Origin: JAOUEA01 sp963825635
GTDB lineage: Bacteria; Actinomycetota; UBA4738; HRBIN12
NCBI GenBank assembly: GCA_963825635.1
Contig: CAWGTU010000003.1
Location: 496,001 to 560,000, forward strand
Length of the DNA: 64,000 bases
Reading direction: 5' to 3'
The position numbers and the translations under genes are program-made. Under the pieces are notes generated by a model. It did no database searches and was not told the DNA's origin. It saw only the letters and a list, made by a program, of their open reading frames with translations. Shown here in pieces: positions 23,837 to 32,900 of the stretch (position 1 is the stretch's first letter; each line of letters starts with the position of its first letter).

Positions 23837-24832
23837 CTAGAAGACCCGTGAGGCGACCTCGGCCGGTGCTGCGAACAGCGACACGAGCTCGTCGTCGAGC
23901 TTCACGAGCGTGACCGAGCAGCCCGCCATGTCGAGCGAAGTGCAGTACTCGCCGACGTAGCTCCGTCCGACGTTGATCCCTCGTGACGCGAGCTGGTCGT
24001 GGGCACGGCCGTAGAGCAGGTACAGCTCGCTGATCGGCGTGCCGCCGAGCCCGTTGATCATCAGCGCCACGTTGTCGCCCTTGTTGAAGGGAAGATCCGA
24101 CGCGGTCGCCTCCACGAGCTCGTCGACGATCGCGTTGGCGTCGGCGAGCTTCTCGCGGCGGCGGCCCGGCTCGCCGTGGATGCCGACGCCCATCTCCATC
24201 TCGTCCTCGCCGAGGTCGAAGAGGGGCGACCCCTTCGCAGGCGGCGTGCACGACGTGAGCGCCATGCCCATCGTGCGGGTGACCGAGTTCACCCGCTCAC
24301 CCAACGCGACCAGGTCGTCGAGCTCGGCCCCCTGCTCGGACGCGGCGCCCACCGCCTTGATCACGAAGAAGTTCCCCGCGACACCGCGCCGCCCGACCGT
24401 CCAGGTGGAGTCCTTCACGGCGACGTCGTCGTCGACGATCACGGTCCCGATCCGGATGCCCTCGGCGTCGGCCATCTCGGCGCCCATCTCGAACGCCATG
24501 CGATCACCGGTGTAGTTGTTGATCAGGTGGAGCACGCCCTTGGCCGAGTTCAGCAGCTTGGTGGTCTCGAGCACGTAGTCCATCGGCGGGGCCGCGAAGA
24601 CGTCGCCCGGACAGGCGGCGTCGAGCATACCCTTGCCCACGATCATCACGTGCGCGGGCTCGTGCCCCGATCCCGAGCCCTGCACGATCGAGACCTTCGA
24701 GTCGTTCGGCGCGTCGGTCCGCATGATCAGGTTGTACTCGGGCACGTACTTCAGGGTGTCCGGGTTGGCGAGCGCGATCCCCTTGAGCATCTCGGGGACG
24801 AACTCCTTCGGATCGTTCACGAACTTCTTCAC
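23837..24832 (-). CDS. dhaK: Dihydroxyacetone kinase subunit DhaK
   Basis: A 331-residue DhaK. VQGSGSGHEPAHVMIVGKGM is the substrate-cradle motif and VGIHGEPGRR carries the His that forms a covalent hemiaminal with the ketone substrate. GTG 24832 has an AAGGAGG site 7 bases away. It is the last gene of an aldolase-HAD-dhaL-dhaK operon and overlaps dhaL by 4 bases. DhaK/DhaL phosphorylate dihydroxyacetone or related short ketoses such as erythrulose. The phosphocarrier DhaM that serves PTS-dependent enzymes is not in the operon, so either ATP is used directly or DhaM is elsewhere. Confidence 0.9.
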   Translation of the reverse strand: MKKFVNDPKEFVPEMLKGIALANPDTLKYVPEYNLIMRTDAPNDSKVSIVQGSGSGHEPAHVMIVGKGMLDAACPGDVFAAPPMDYVLETTKLLNSAKGVLHLINNYTGDRMAFEMGAEMADAEGIRIGTVIVDDDVAVKDSTWTVGRRGVAGNFFVIKAVGAASEQGAELDDLVALGERVNSVTRTMGMALTSCTPPAKGSPLFDLGEDEMEMGVGIHGEPGRRREKLADANAIVDELVEATASDLPFNKGDNVALMINGLGGTPISELYLLYGRAHDQLASRGINVGRSYVGEYCTSLDMAGCSVTLVKLDDELVSLFAAPAEVASRVF

Positions 24833-25488
24833 GACGTTCCCTCCTTCGACTCGTCGGCCGCCCATGCGTCGGCGACCTGCTCGAACATGAGCGCGACGGC
24901 GATCGCCCCCGCGTCGAGGGTTCCGATGCTGCGCTCACCCGTGTACGCCGCCCGGCCGCGCTTGGCGATCATCTCCTTGGTCGCCTCGGCCCGTTCCCGA
25001 GCCGTGGTGGCGGCCTTGCGGATCGCAGCCTCCGCGGCGTCCCCGGCGGCCAGCGCCTGCTCGAGCTCGTCGACCGCCGGCTGGAGCGCATCCAGCAGGG
25101 TCTTGTCACCCAGGTCGGAGTTCCCGCGCTTCTTGATGCCCTCGATCGCCGCGCGGAGCATCGCCACCACGTCGTCGGTCGTGAGCTCGGTCTTACCGGC
25201 GGCCACGGCTCCGGCACGTAGGAACCCCGTGCCCCACAGTGGCCCGGACGTGCCCCCGACGCGGCTCGTGATCACCACCGCGATCTTCTTCAGGAACGTC
25301 CCGATGTCGTCGCGGTCGAAGGCATCGAAGTCGGTCAGCACCAGCTCGAAGCCGCGCGCCATCGAGTATCCGAAGTCGCCGTCACCCACGACCGCGTCCA
25401 GATCCCCGAAGTACTTCTCGTTGTCGACCGCGGTCTGCGCGATCGTCCGCACGACCAGCTCGACACCCTCAAAGCTCGAGTCCGCCAT
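24829..25488 (-). CDS. dhaL: Dihydroxyacetone kinase subunit DhaL
   Basis: A 219-residue ADP/ATP-binding subunit. The metal-nucleotide motif AVVGDGDFGYSMARG (D-x-D-x-G type) and the loop SRVGGTSGPLWGTGFLRAG are intact. The C-terminal AKRGRAAYTGERSIGTLDAGA is the usual DhaL ending. It delivers phosphate to the ketone held by DhaK. ATG 25488 has an AGGAGG site and overlaps the HAD gene upstream by about 20 bases. It overlaps dhaK by 4 bases, so expression is tightly coupled. Confidence 0.9.
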   Translation of the reverse strand: MADSSFEGVELVVRTIAQTAVDNEKYFGDLDAVVGDGDFGYSMARGFELVLTDFDAFDRDDIGTFLKKIAVVITSRVGGTSGPLWGTGFLRAGAVAAGKTELTTDDVVAMLRAAIEGIKKRGNSDLGDKTLLDALQPAVDELEQALAAGDAAEAAIRKAATTARERAEATKEMIAKRGRAAYTGERSIGTLDAGAIAVALMFEQVADAWAADESKEGTS

Positions 25489-26302
25489 CCACACCTCCTC
25501 GATCTCTCATCCGCCGGACGTTGCCCCCGGCCACCAGACACCCCTGCAGGTCCCCGAGGACGAGGTAGCCCTCGGGCTCGGGGATGCCCCCCTGGTTGGT
25601 CAACACCTTCGTGCGCTCGCCGTCCGGCTCACCGAGGGAGGACACGACGAGAACCGCCTCGGAGAAGTCCTCGTGTTCCGTGTAGCTGCTCGCCGTGACG
25701 ACGCAGGTCAAGCCGGCGCCGGCCGCCGCGAGGAGTCCGTTGCGGGAATCCTCGATCACGAGCGCCTGTTCGCGGGCCACGCCGAGTCGCTCCACCGCGA
25801 GCTCGTAGATGTCGGGAGCCGGCTTCTTCCTGGGCACCACATCACCGGCGAGCACCAACGCGAATCGCGCCGCCTGGTCGGCGCCCACGACGTGCTCGAG
25901 CACCGCCCGCACCGATGCCTCCGACGAGGTCGATGCGACCCCCAGGTCCCACCCCGCGTCGAGCGCCTCGGCGGCGATCCGCGCCACGCCCGGCCGTCCG
26001 GGCAGTCGGCCGGAAGCGACCATCTCGGTGTAGATCTCGGTCTTGCGACGGTGCCAGTCGGCCACCGTCGCCTTCTGGCCGTCGGGATCGGTGGGCAGGC
26101 CGGCGTCGCGGACGAAGTCGTCGGTCAGGAGACTCATCATCCGTTCCTTGCCGCCGGCGATCGCGAGCTTCTCGCCGTACTCCTCCTCGGACCAACGCAC
26201 CGGCAGGCCGAACTCCTCGAACATCTGGTTGAACGCCGGCAGGTGGCCGTAGCGCTCCGTGTCGGCGAGCACGCCGTCGCAGTCGAAGATCAGCGCGGTC
26301 AC
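25469..26302 (-). CDS. HAD-superfamily phosphatase (beta-phosphoglucomutase-like)
   Basis: A 277-residue HAD hydrolase starting VTALIFDCDGVLADTER (nucleophile motif D-x-D). A helical cap domain follows, then GVASTSSEASVRAVL (motif II), PRKKPAPDIYELAVERLG (motif III Lys) and VIEDSRNGLLAA (motif IV). It could dephosphorylate a sugar phosphate made by the neighbouring aldolase, or act as a phosphoglucomutase. The C-terminal 45 residues after SLGEPDG are an extra tail. GTG 26302 overlaps the aldolase stop by 4 bases (GTGA), so it is translated as part of the operon. Confidence 0.85.
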   Translation of the reverse strand: MTALIFDCDGVLADTERYGHLPAFNQMFEEFGLPVRWSEEEYGEKLAIAGGKERMMSLLTDDFVRDAGLPTDPDGQKATVADWHRRKTEIYTEMVASGRLPGRPGVARIAAEALDAGWDLGVASTSSEASVRAVLEHVVGADQAARFALVLAGDVVPRKKPAPDIYELAVERLGVAREQALVIEDSRNGLLAAAGAGLTCVVTASSYTEHEDFSEAVLVVSSLGEPDGERTKVLTNQGGIPEPEGYLVLGDLQGCLVAGGNVRRMRDRGGVDGGLEL

Positions 26303-27159
26303 CAGGCCTTGCCCTCGCTCCCGAACCGACGGATGTGGTCCCGGGCCATCTCGACGACGTCGGCCCGCACGTGCGTGAACAGCGAGGGAGGATCCCACCT
26401 GTTGGCGGCCTCGGCCTCACGCAGGAACTCCAGGTTCGAGCGCATGTACACGCGCTTCAGCGCCGTCGAGATGTTCACCTTCGCGCAGCCACGCGCGATC
26501 AGGTCGGTGAACTGAGCATCGGTCATGCCGCTGCCGCCGTGCAACGCGATCGGGATCGGCTCGGCGTCCACGATGTCGGAGACCCGCTGAGCGTCGAGCT
26601 TCGGCTCGGCCGCGTACATGCCGTGCGCGTTCCCGATCGCCGGCGCGAAGCAATCGACCCCGGTCGTACGGATGAACCCCAACGCCACCTCGAGTGACTG
26701 ACGGGCCGACTCCTCGTCGGAGCCGACGTCGTCCTCGACACCCTTGATGCCCTCGATCTCGCCTTCCACGTGCGCGCCCTGTCGGTGGGCCTCCGCCACC
26801 ACCTCTTCGGTCTGACGCTGGTTCTCCTCGACCGGCAGCGCCGAGGCATCGAAGAGCACGGAGTTCCAGCCCGCCTCGAGACACGACGTGATGACCTCGC
26901 GCTCCGGGCAGTGGTCGAGATGCAGGGTGACCGGAACATCGATGCCCGCCGTCATCGTTCGCCACATGCCGAAGAGCACGTCACGACCGATCGACTTCAC
27001 GGTCTTGACCGACGTCTGGACGATCACCGGCGCACGGAGCTCGACGGCGGCGGCGAGCACGGCCTCGAGGGTGAGGTCGTTGACGATGTTGAACGCCGCC
27101 ACGCCATAGCGCTCCTCGAAGGCGCGATCGAGCATGTCCTTCAGCGAGACGACAGGCAC
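26299..27159 (-). CDS. Class II ketose-bisphosphate aldolase
   Basis: A 286-residue zinc-dependent aldolase of the fructose/tagatose-bisphosphate family. The zinc ligands are in VTLHLDHCPE, PAIGNAHGMY and IALHGGSGM; FNIVNDLTLEAVL is the family N-terminal motif. Such enzymes join or split a ketose phosphate and dihydroxyacetone phosphate. Together with DhaKL and a HAD phosphatase this suggests use of a short sugar or polyol by way of dihydroxyacetone-type intermediates. GTG 27159 has a GGAGGGAG site. It is the first gene of the operon, 93 bases downstream of a sensor kinase-regulator gene on the same strand. Confidence 0.87.
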   Translation of the reverse strand: MPVVSLKDMLDRAFEERYGVAAFNIVNDLTLEAVLAAAVELRAPVIVQTSVKTVKSIGRDVLFGMWRTMTAGIDVPVTLHLDHCPEREVITSCLEAGWNSVLFDASALPVEENQRQTEEVVAEAHRQGAHVEGEIEGIKGVEDDVGSDEESARQSLEVALGFIRTTGVDCFAPAIGNAHGMYAAEPKLDAQRVSDIVDAEPIPIALHGGSGMTDAQFTDLIARGCAKVNISTALKRVYMRSNLEFLREAEAANRWDPPSLFTHVRADVVEMARDHIRRFGSEGKAW

Positions 27160-27189
27160 GGGGCTCCCTCCGGGACGGTCGGTCCCAGG

Positions 27190-27255
27190 GTAGGGAGACC
27201 CCACTCCCGAGACATCGGGGAGACCACCCGTCGCCGCGATGGGGGGTTTCCCTAC
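27190..27255. promoter_or_regulatory. Inverted repeat in front of the aldolase-dha operon
   Basis: GTAGGGAGACCCC (27190-27202) faces GGGGTTTCCCTAC (27243-27255): 13-bp arms with one mismatch, 53 bp between centres. The outer arm overlaps the stop of the kinase-regulator gene. Position upstream of GTG 27159 suggests an operator for a dimeric regulator, perhaps the LuxR-type protein encoded just upstream. Confidence 0.55.
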
Positions 27256-29081
27256 CCCGCGAGGCGCTCACGCGCCCGGGCGACGGCCTGGGTGCGGTTC
27301 TGCGCACCGAGCTTGCGCAGGATCGAGCCGACGTGCTTCTCGACGGTCTTCACCGAGATCGTGAGCGCTGACGCGATCTCGCGATCGGTGGAGCCCCGCT
27401 CCAGGAGCGCGAGCACCTGACGCTCTCGATCGGTGAGGCCGTGGGCATCGTCGACGCCGTTGAGATGGGAATGGAGCCGCTCGGCCGCATCACCGGACAC
27501 CACCATCTCGCCGCGAGACGCAGCACGAACCGCCCTGACCAGCTCGACCTCAGACGCTTCCTTGCCGATGTAGCCGCGGGCCCCCGCACGGAACGCCCCG
27601 GCGACCAGGTCGTCGCTGGCGAACGCGGTCAGCGCCACGATGCTGGCCGTCGCATCCTCGGCCCTGATGCGCGCGATCGCGTCGATCCCGTCACCGTCGA
27701 GCATCTGAAGGTCCATGAGCACCACGTCGGGGCGCAGCTTCCTCCACTCGAGGATCGCCTGCTCCCCCGACCCCGCCTCGCCGACGACGCGCAACGCGGG
27801 ATCGGATCGCGACAGGAGGCGGGCGATGCCGGCCCTCGTCATCGCGTGGTCGTCGACCACCAGGACCCTGACGGGGTGAGTGGGCCGGTCCGCATCGTCC
27901 GTCGCCTCGGGCGCCGACGGGATCCAGGCGCGGATCCTGGTGCCCCATCCCGGAGTTGACTCGAGCTCGAGCGTGCCGCCCAACAACCGAGCCCGCTCGG
28001 CCATCCCGCCCAGACCGAGAGCGTGCGCCTCCCCGTCCTCGACGACCTGGGCGCGATCGAAGCCGGCGCCGTCGTCCTGCACGAGCAGGCTGACGCCCGT
28101 GGGCGAGTACACGAGCCCGACCCTGACCGAGGTCGCCCGCGCGTGGCGGATCGCGTTGGTCAGCGCCTCCTGGGCGATGCGGAACAACGTGTGGGCGACG
28201 TCGGGATCGGGCACCCTCGGCGTGCCCGCCGTCACGAGACGTGCCTCGAGCACGCCCGTGCGGTTCGCCCACGCGATCTCGAGCTCGAGAGCCTCTTCGA
28301 GCGACCGGCCTTCCAAGGGTGACGGCGCGAGCCCGAGTACGCTGCGCCTCGTCTCCTCGAAGACCACCTCCGCTGCGGCTCGCGCCTCAGCGAGCGCGCC
28401 CGACGCCTGGTCGGGACGACCCTCGGCGATCGAACCCTGCGCCCCCCGGATCTGCAGCAGGACCGACACGAGGCCCTGTGCGACCGTGTCGTGCACCTCC
28501 CGCGCCATGCGGTTGCGTTCCGCCGCGGCGGCGTCGGCACGGGCTTCCGACTCGGCCGCTTCGTGCAGGCGGGCGTTCGTGATCGCGATCGCGGCGTGCT
28601 TGGCGAACAGCTCGAGCAGCTCGGCATCTTCGTGCGCGAACTCGCGGCCGGGGTCGCGGGTGAACACCACGCAGGAGCCGACGATCGATCCCCGCCACCA
28701 GATGGGGACTCCGATCACGCCCTTGAGCTCGTCGCGATCCTCCGGGCGAACGTGGCCCCCGGGGACATCGCCGTAGTCCTCGAAGATCACCGGGCCCCGA
28801 CGCGCGACGACAGCGCCGGTCGTGCCCTCCGTCAGCGGGAAGACCTTGCCCGACTGGCAGGCGATGCCGATGTCCGCTTCTTTGCGATAGACGCCCGCCG
28901 CCTCGTCGACGAGGCAGATCGAACCGGCGTCGCAGCCCAGGAGTTCCGTCGAACGCTTCAGGATGCGTTCGAGCAGCGGGCGCAGCGACAGCTCGCCGGC
29001 GAGATCCTCGACCACGGCAGTGAGCGCCTCGGCGCGTTCCCCTCGGCCGGGCATCTCGACGCGGGTCGAGTCGCCGTTCAC
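27252..29081 (-). CDS. Single-chain two-component protein: GAF-HisKA_3 kinase fused to NarL-type regulator
   Basis: A 609-residue fusion. In order: a GAF domain (about 25-170), HisKA_3 with the phospho-acceptor His in RMAREVHDTVAQGL (about 197), HATPase_c (to about 385; DDGAGFD, GLGGMAERARLLGG), a receiver with Asp in VVLMDLQMLDGDG (about 456), and a LuxR helix-turn-helix (GLTDRERQVLALLERG, KTVEKHVGSILRKLG). Kinase and DNA-binding regulator are normally separate NarX/NarL- or DesK/DesR-like proteins. There is no membrane segment, so the signal is probably cytoplasmic. GTG 29081 has a GGAG site; GTG 29099 is an alternative. Position suggests control of the downstream aldolase-dha operon. Confidence 0.88.
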   Translation of the reverse strand: MNGDSTRVEMPGRGERAEALTAVVEDLAGELSLRPLLERILKRSTELLGCDAGSICLVDEAAGVYRKEADIGIACQSGKVFPLTEGTTGAVVARRGPVIFEDYGDVPGGHVRPEDRDELKGVIGVPIWWRGSIVGSCVVFTRDPGREFAHEDAELLELFAKHAAIAITNARLHEAAESEARADAAAAERNRMAREVHDTVAQGLVSVLLQIRGAQGSIAEGRPDQASGALAEARAAAEVVFEETRRSVLGLAPSPLEGRSLEEALELEIAWANRTGVLEARLVTAGTPRVPDPDVAHTLFRIAQEALTNAIRHARATSVRVGLVYSPTGVSLLVQDDGAGFDRAQVVEDGEAHALGLGGMAERARLLGGTLELESTPGWGTRIRAWIPSAPEATDDADRPTHPVRVLVVDDHAMTRAGIARLLSRSDPALRVVGEAGSGEQAILEWRKLRPDVVLMDLQMLDGDGIDAIARIRAEDATASIVALTAFASDDLVAGAFRAGARGYIGKEASEVELVRAVRAASRGEMVVSGDAAERLHSHLNGVDDAHGLTDRERQVLALLERGSTDREIASALTISVKTVEKHVGSILRKLGAQNRTQAVARARERLAG

Positions 29082-29187
29082 CGTCCGATCTCCGACCACG
29101 CCGATGTCCGTTCGGGGAGGGATCCTTGCCGGGCAACCCTATGGACTTTCCGAAGATCGGGCAATCGGTCGGTGGGGGGTGCCGCGA

Positions 29188-29211
29188 GAGAGCCCCCGGC
29201 CGGGGGCTCTC
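29188..29211. terminator. 24-bp perfect palindrome, probable terminator
   Basis: GAGAGCCCCCGG followed directly by its reverse complement gives 12-bp arms with no spacer. It lies 49 bases after the CHRD gene stop (minus strand) and before the kinase-regulator gene, the expected place for a terminator. No T-run follows. Confidence 0.7.
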
Positions 29212-29259
29212 ACGCCTGCTCCTCTGCGGCGGGTGGGTCGACTGCCCGCCTCGGATGCT

Positions 29260-29757
29260 TCAGGAGGGGATGATGTTCCCTCGCACCTCACCGGTCGGGA
29301 ACGCCTCGGTGTGAACGTTCACGTAGGCCGCGTTGCGTCTGATCGCCCTCACGAGCTCTCGGAATTCCCCGGGCTCGATCCCCTGCTCTGCGGGACCGAT
29401 CACGTCCGCGGCGTCGATCGTGCCGTGCACGGTGCCCGACGCCGGGCAGGCCGGCTTGTCGCCGCCCCCGCACAGGAACGCGATCACGCCGCCGTTCGTG
29501 GCAGGCCGCCCGAAGTGGATATGGGCGAAGAGCACGTCGCCGCCCTCGAGATCGCCGTACCGGAGCGTGTAGTCGACCTCGCCACTGCGGATCTCGGCGG
29601 AGAATCGTCCGTGGCCGCCGGTCGAGATCGCGGGCACCTCCTTGTACCCGTTGAGCTGGGCGTCGGCGTTCGTCTTCACCGCCATCGCCACCGCGGCACC
29701 GATCACCAGCGCCGCGGAAGCAGCGACGGCCGCGATGCCCATCGTTCGTACCCTCAT
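29260..29757 (-). CDS. Secreted CHRD-domain protein
   Basis: A 165-residue exported protein with a signal peptide (about residues 7-27, IAAVAASAALVIGAAVAMA) and one CHRD domain. NGYKEVPAISTGGHG, VLFAHIHFGRPATNGG and AYVNVHTEAFPTGEVRGNI are the family landmarks. CHRD domains are found in chordin and many bacterial extracellular proteins; the ligand in bacteria is not known. Two cysteines (FLCGGGDKPACP) probably form a disulfide. ATG 29757 has an AAGGAG site 7 bases away. Confidence 0.85.
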   Translation of the reverse strand: MRVRTMGIAAVAASAALVIGAAVAMAVKTNADAQLNGYKEVPAISTGGHGRFSAEIRSGEVDYTLRYGDLEGGDVLFAHIHFGRPATNGGVIAFLCGGGDKPACPASGTVHGTIDAADVIGPAEQGIEPGEFRELVRAIRRNAAYVNVHTEAFPTGEVRGNIIPS

Positions 29758-29920
29758 GCCGAGCTCCTTCCCCTCGTGCCGACGAGGCCGAGCGAGCGAC
29801 CCTTCCCCCTCTGCCGCGCCATCTGCGTGACGTGGATACGGACCGAGTGCATGGAACGTTCGAACCGCGAGGTGGAGTTGACCCGGGCAGGCACCGCATG
29901 CCCCGGCGTAGGCTTCGCGG

Positions 29921-32900
29921 ATGCGAACCTGCGGCTCGTGCGGAGGTGAGAACCCCGAGAACGCGAAGTTCTGCCTGCACTGCGGAGCGGCGATCGAGGA
30001 GACCGCGGCTCCGACGCGCATGGAGCGCAAGTACGCCACCGCGCTCTTCGCAGACCTGGTCGGCTCGACCACCCTCGCCGAACAGCAGGATCCCGAGATC
30101 GTGCAGTCGGTGGTGGGACGCACGTTCGACCGGCTCTCCGCCGAGATCGAGCGCTACGGGGGCCACCTCGAGAAGTTCATGGGCGATGCCGTGCTCGCGG
30201 TGTTCGGCATCCCGAGGTCCCACGAGGACGACCCCGAGCGGGCGGTGCGCGCGGCCCTCGAGATGCTCGCGGTGCTGTCGGAGCTGAACAGGGGCTTCGC
30301 CGCCGAGGGCAAGCCACAGCTCGCGATGCGCATCGGCATCGAGGCGGGCGAGGTGCTCGTCGACCTCGAGCGGGCCACCGGCGCGCGCGACCGCATGCTC
30401 ACGGGCGACGCGGTGAACGTCGCCGCCCGCCTGCAATCGGCCGCCGAGCCCGGCACCATCGTGGTCGGACCGAGCGTGTACGCCGCCGTGAAGGACGTGA
30501 TCGAGCTCACCGAGCTGGCGCCGCTCACCCTGAAGGGCAAGGCCGAGCCGGTTCCTGCCTGGAACGCGTTGTCGGTGCCCGCGAAACGCCGAGGGGAACG
30601 CCCCGCGCTGGGCCTGCAGTCGGCGCTGATGGGCCGCGATGAGGAGCTCACGGTGCTCAAGCAGACGCTGCACCGGGTCGAGTCAGAGGGCCGGCCTGCG
30701 CTCGTCACCCTGATCGGCCCGGCCGGCGTCGGGAAGTCGCGGCTCGTCCGCGAGCTCTCGGCGCACGTCGAAGGCCTGCCGCAGACGTTCTACTGGCGCG
30801 CGGGCCGCTGCATGGCCTACGGCAACACCTCGTACTCCGCGCTCGCCGACGCGGTGAAGGCCCACTGCGAGGTGCTCGAGGACGACCCGGCCGACGTCGC
30901 GCTCGAGAAGACGACCAGGGCGGTCGTGGAACTGTTCGGCGACGACGAGCTGGCCCCGCTGCTCGCGGCGCTCGTCACCGCCGCGGATCGCGTCCACTCC
31001 CGAGAGACCCTCTTCGAGGCGTGGCGGCGATTCCTCGAACGCATGGCGGCGCGCTACCCGCTGGTGCTCGTGCTCGAGGACATCCACTGGGCCGACGACG
31101 GGCTGCTGGACTTCATCGAGCACGCGGCCGACTGGGCGCAGGGGCCGGTACTGCTGCTCGCGCTCGCGCGCCCCGAGCTCCTCGAACGACGCCCGACGTG
31201 GGGCGGCGGCAAGCGGAACGCGGCGTCGATCTACCTCGAGCCGCTCACGCCCGACGAGGACGCCGCGATGGTCGATGACCTGCTGCCGGGCGCGATCTCC
31301 GACGAGTTGCGCAAGCTCATCGTGGACCGGGCCGAGGGCAACCCGCTGTACACCGAGGAGATCGTGCGCATGCTGATCGACCGTGGGGTGATCCGCGCCA
31401 CGGAGGCGAGCCGCTGGGAGGTCGCAGCCGCGGTCGCCGACGTCGACGTGCCCCGCTCGATCCAGGGGCTGATCGCCGCGCGCCTCGACGGGCTTCCCGA
31501 CGACGAGAAGGCGCTGCTGCAGGACGCGTCCGTGATCGGAAGGACTTTCTGGCTGGGATCGGTCGCCTCGCTCGCCGGCCTTGCCCCCGGCGTCGCACGC
31601 GAGGCGCTCGGCCGGCTGCGCGTGAAGGAGCTGATCGTGCCCCACGAGCCGTCGAGCTTCCGCGACGAGCCGGAGTTCTCGTTCCATCACTCGCTGTTGC
31701 GCGACGGCGCCTACGACTCGCTGCCGAAGTCGCTGCGGGCGACCAAGCACGAGGCGGTGGCCACATGGGCGGCCGAGCGCGCAGGCGACCGGGTCGACGA
31801 GATCGCCGAGCTGATCGCGACCCACAGCCTCGAGGCCCTGCGCTACCACGAGGAGCTCGGCGAGTCCGGACCCGAGCTCCAGGCGGCGGCCCGCGAGGCG
31901 TTCCGATGGGCGCGAGCGGCGGGTGCTCGCGCGTCGGCGATGTGGCAGCCGGTCGAGGCCCAACGCTGGCTCCGCCAGGCGTCCGAGCTCGCCGACGCGG
32001 CCGGCGCCTCGACGATCGAGCGGATCGAGATCCTGCGCTACCGCACGAAGGATGTATACCTCGACGTGATCACCGTCAGAGGCGCGGAACCTTCGGTCCG
32101 CGAGCTGCTGGCGCTCGCTCGGGAGGCGGGCGATCGTCGCAGCGAAGGGTACGCCTTGACACGCCTCGGCATCATCGCGTTCGAGCAGGGCAACGACGAC
32201 GCGCTCTGGCCAGACCTCGACGCCGCGATCGAGACCCTGGAACCACTCGGCGACAGCCCCGAGCTCGCCGACGCCCTGCGCATCAACGGGTGGGTGCGAT
32301 GGCGGCGCGGGCTCGCGACCGAGGCCGAGCCGGCTCTGCGCCGTTCGATCGAGATCGCCACGAGGGTCGACGCCCCGGTGACCCTCGCCGAAGCAACGAT
32401 GGACCTCGCGATCACCGTGTCGATGCTCGGCCAGGGCGACGAGGCGATCGCCACGATCGAGGAGGCACGCCGCCTGGCCACGGCGTGCGGCGACCTCAAC
32501 GTGCTGATGCGACTCAACAACAACTACCCCTCGACCATCGAGACGTGGACGTCGGACTACGCGCGAACGCGCGACTTCCTGCTCCAGGGCCTGGAGCTCG
32601 CTCGGAAGGCGGGCGTTCGCACGAACGTCGGCTGGCTGCTCGGCAGCCTCGGAGACAACGCCGCGATCATCGGCGACATGCGCGAGGCCGAACGCTACCA
32701 ACGCGAGGCCCTCGAGGAAGCTCGCGCGATGGAGACCGGACCCCTGCTCGCCATGCGGCTGAGCGCGCTCTGCTTGGCGCTGGTGCAGCAGGGCAGGCTC
32801 GAGGAATGCCGGGAGGTTCTCGGCGAGGCATCGGGACTTGCCGAGGCCAATCCGGAGCCCCAGATCGACATCTGGCTGGAGTTCATCCGAGGCGTGCTCG

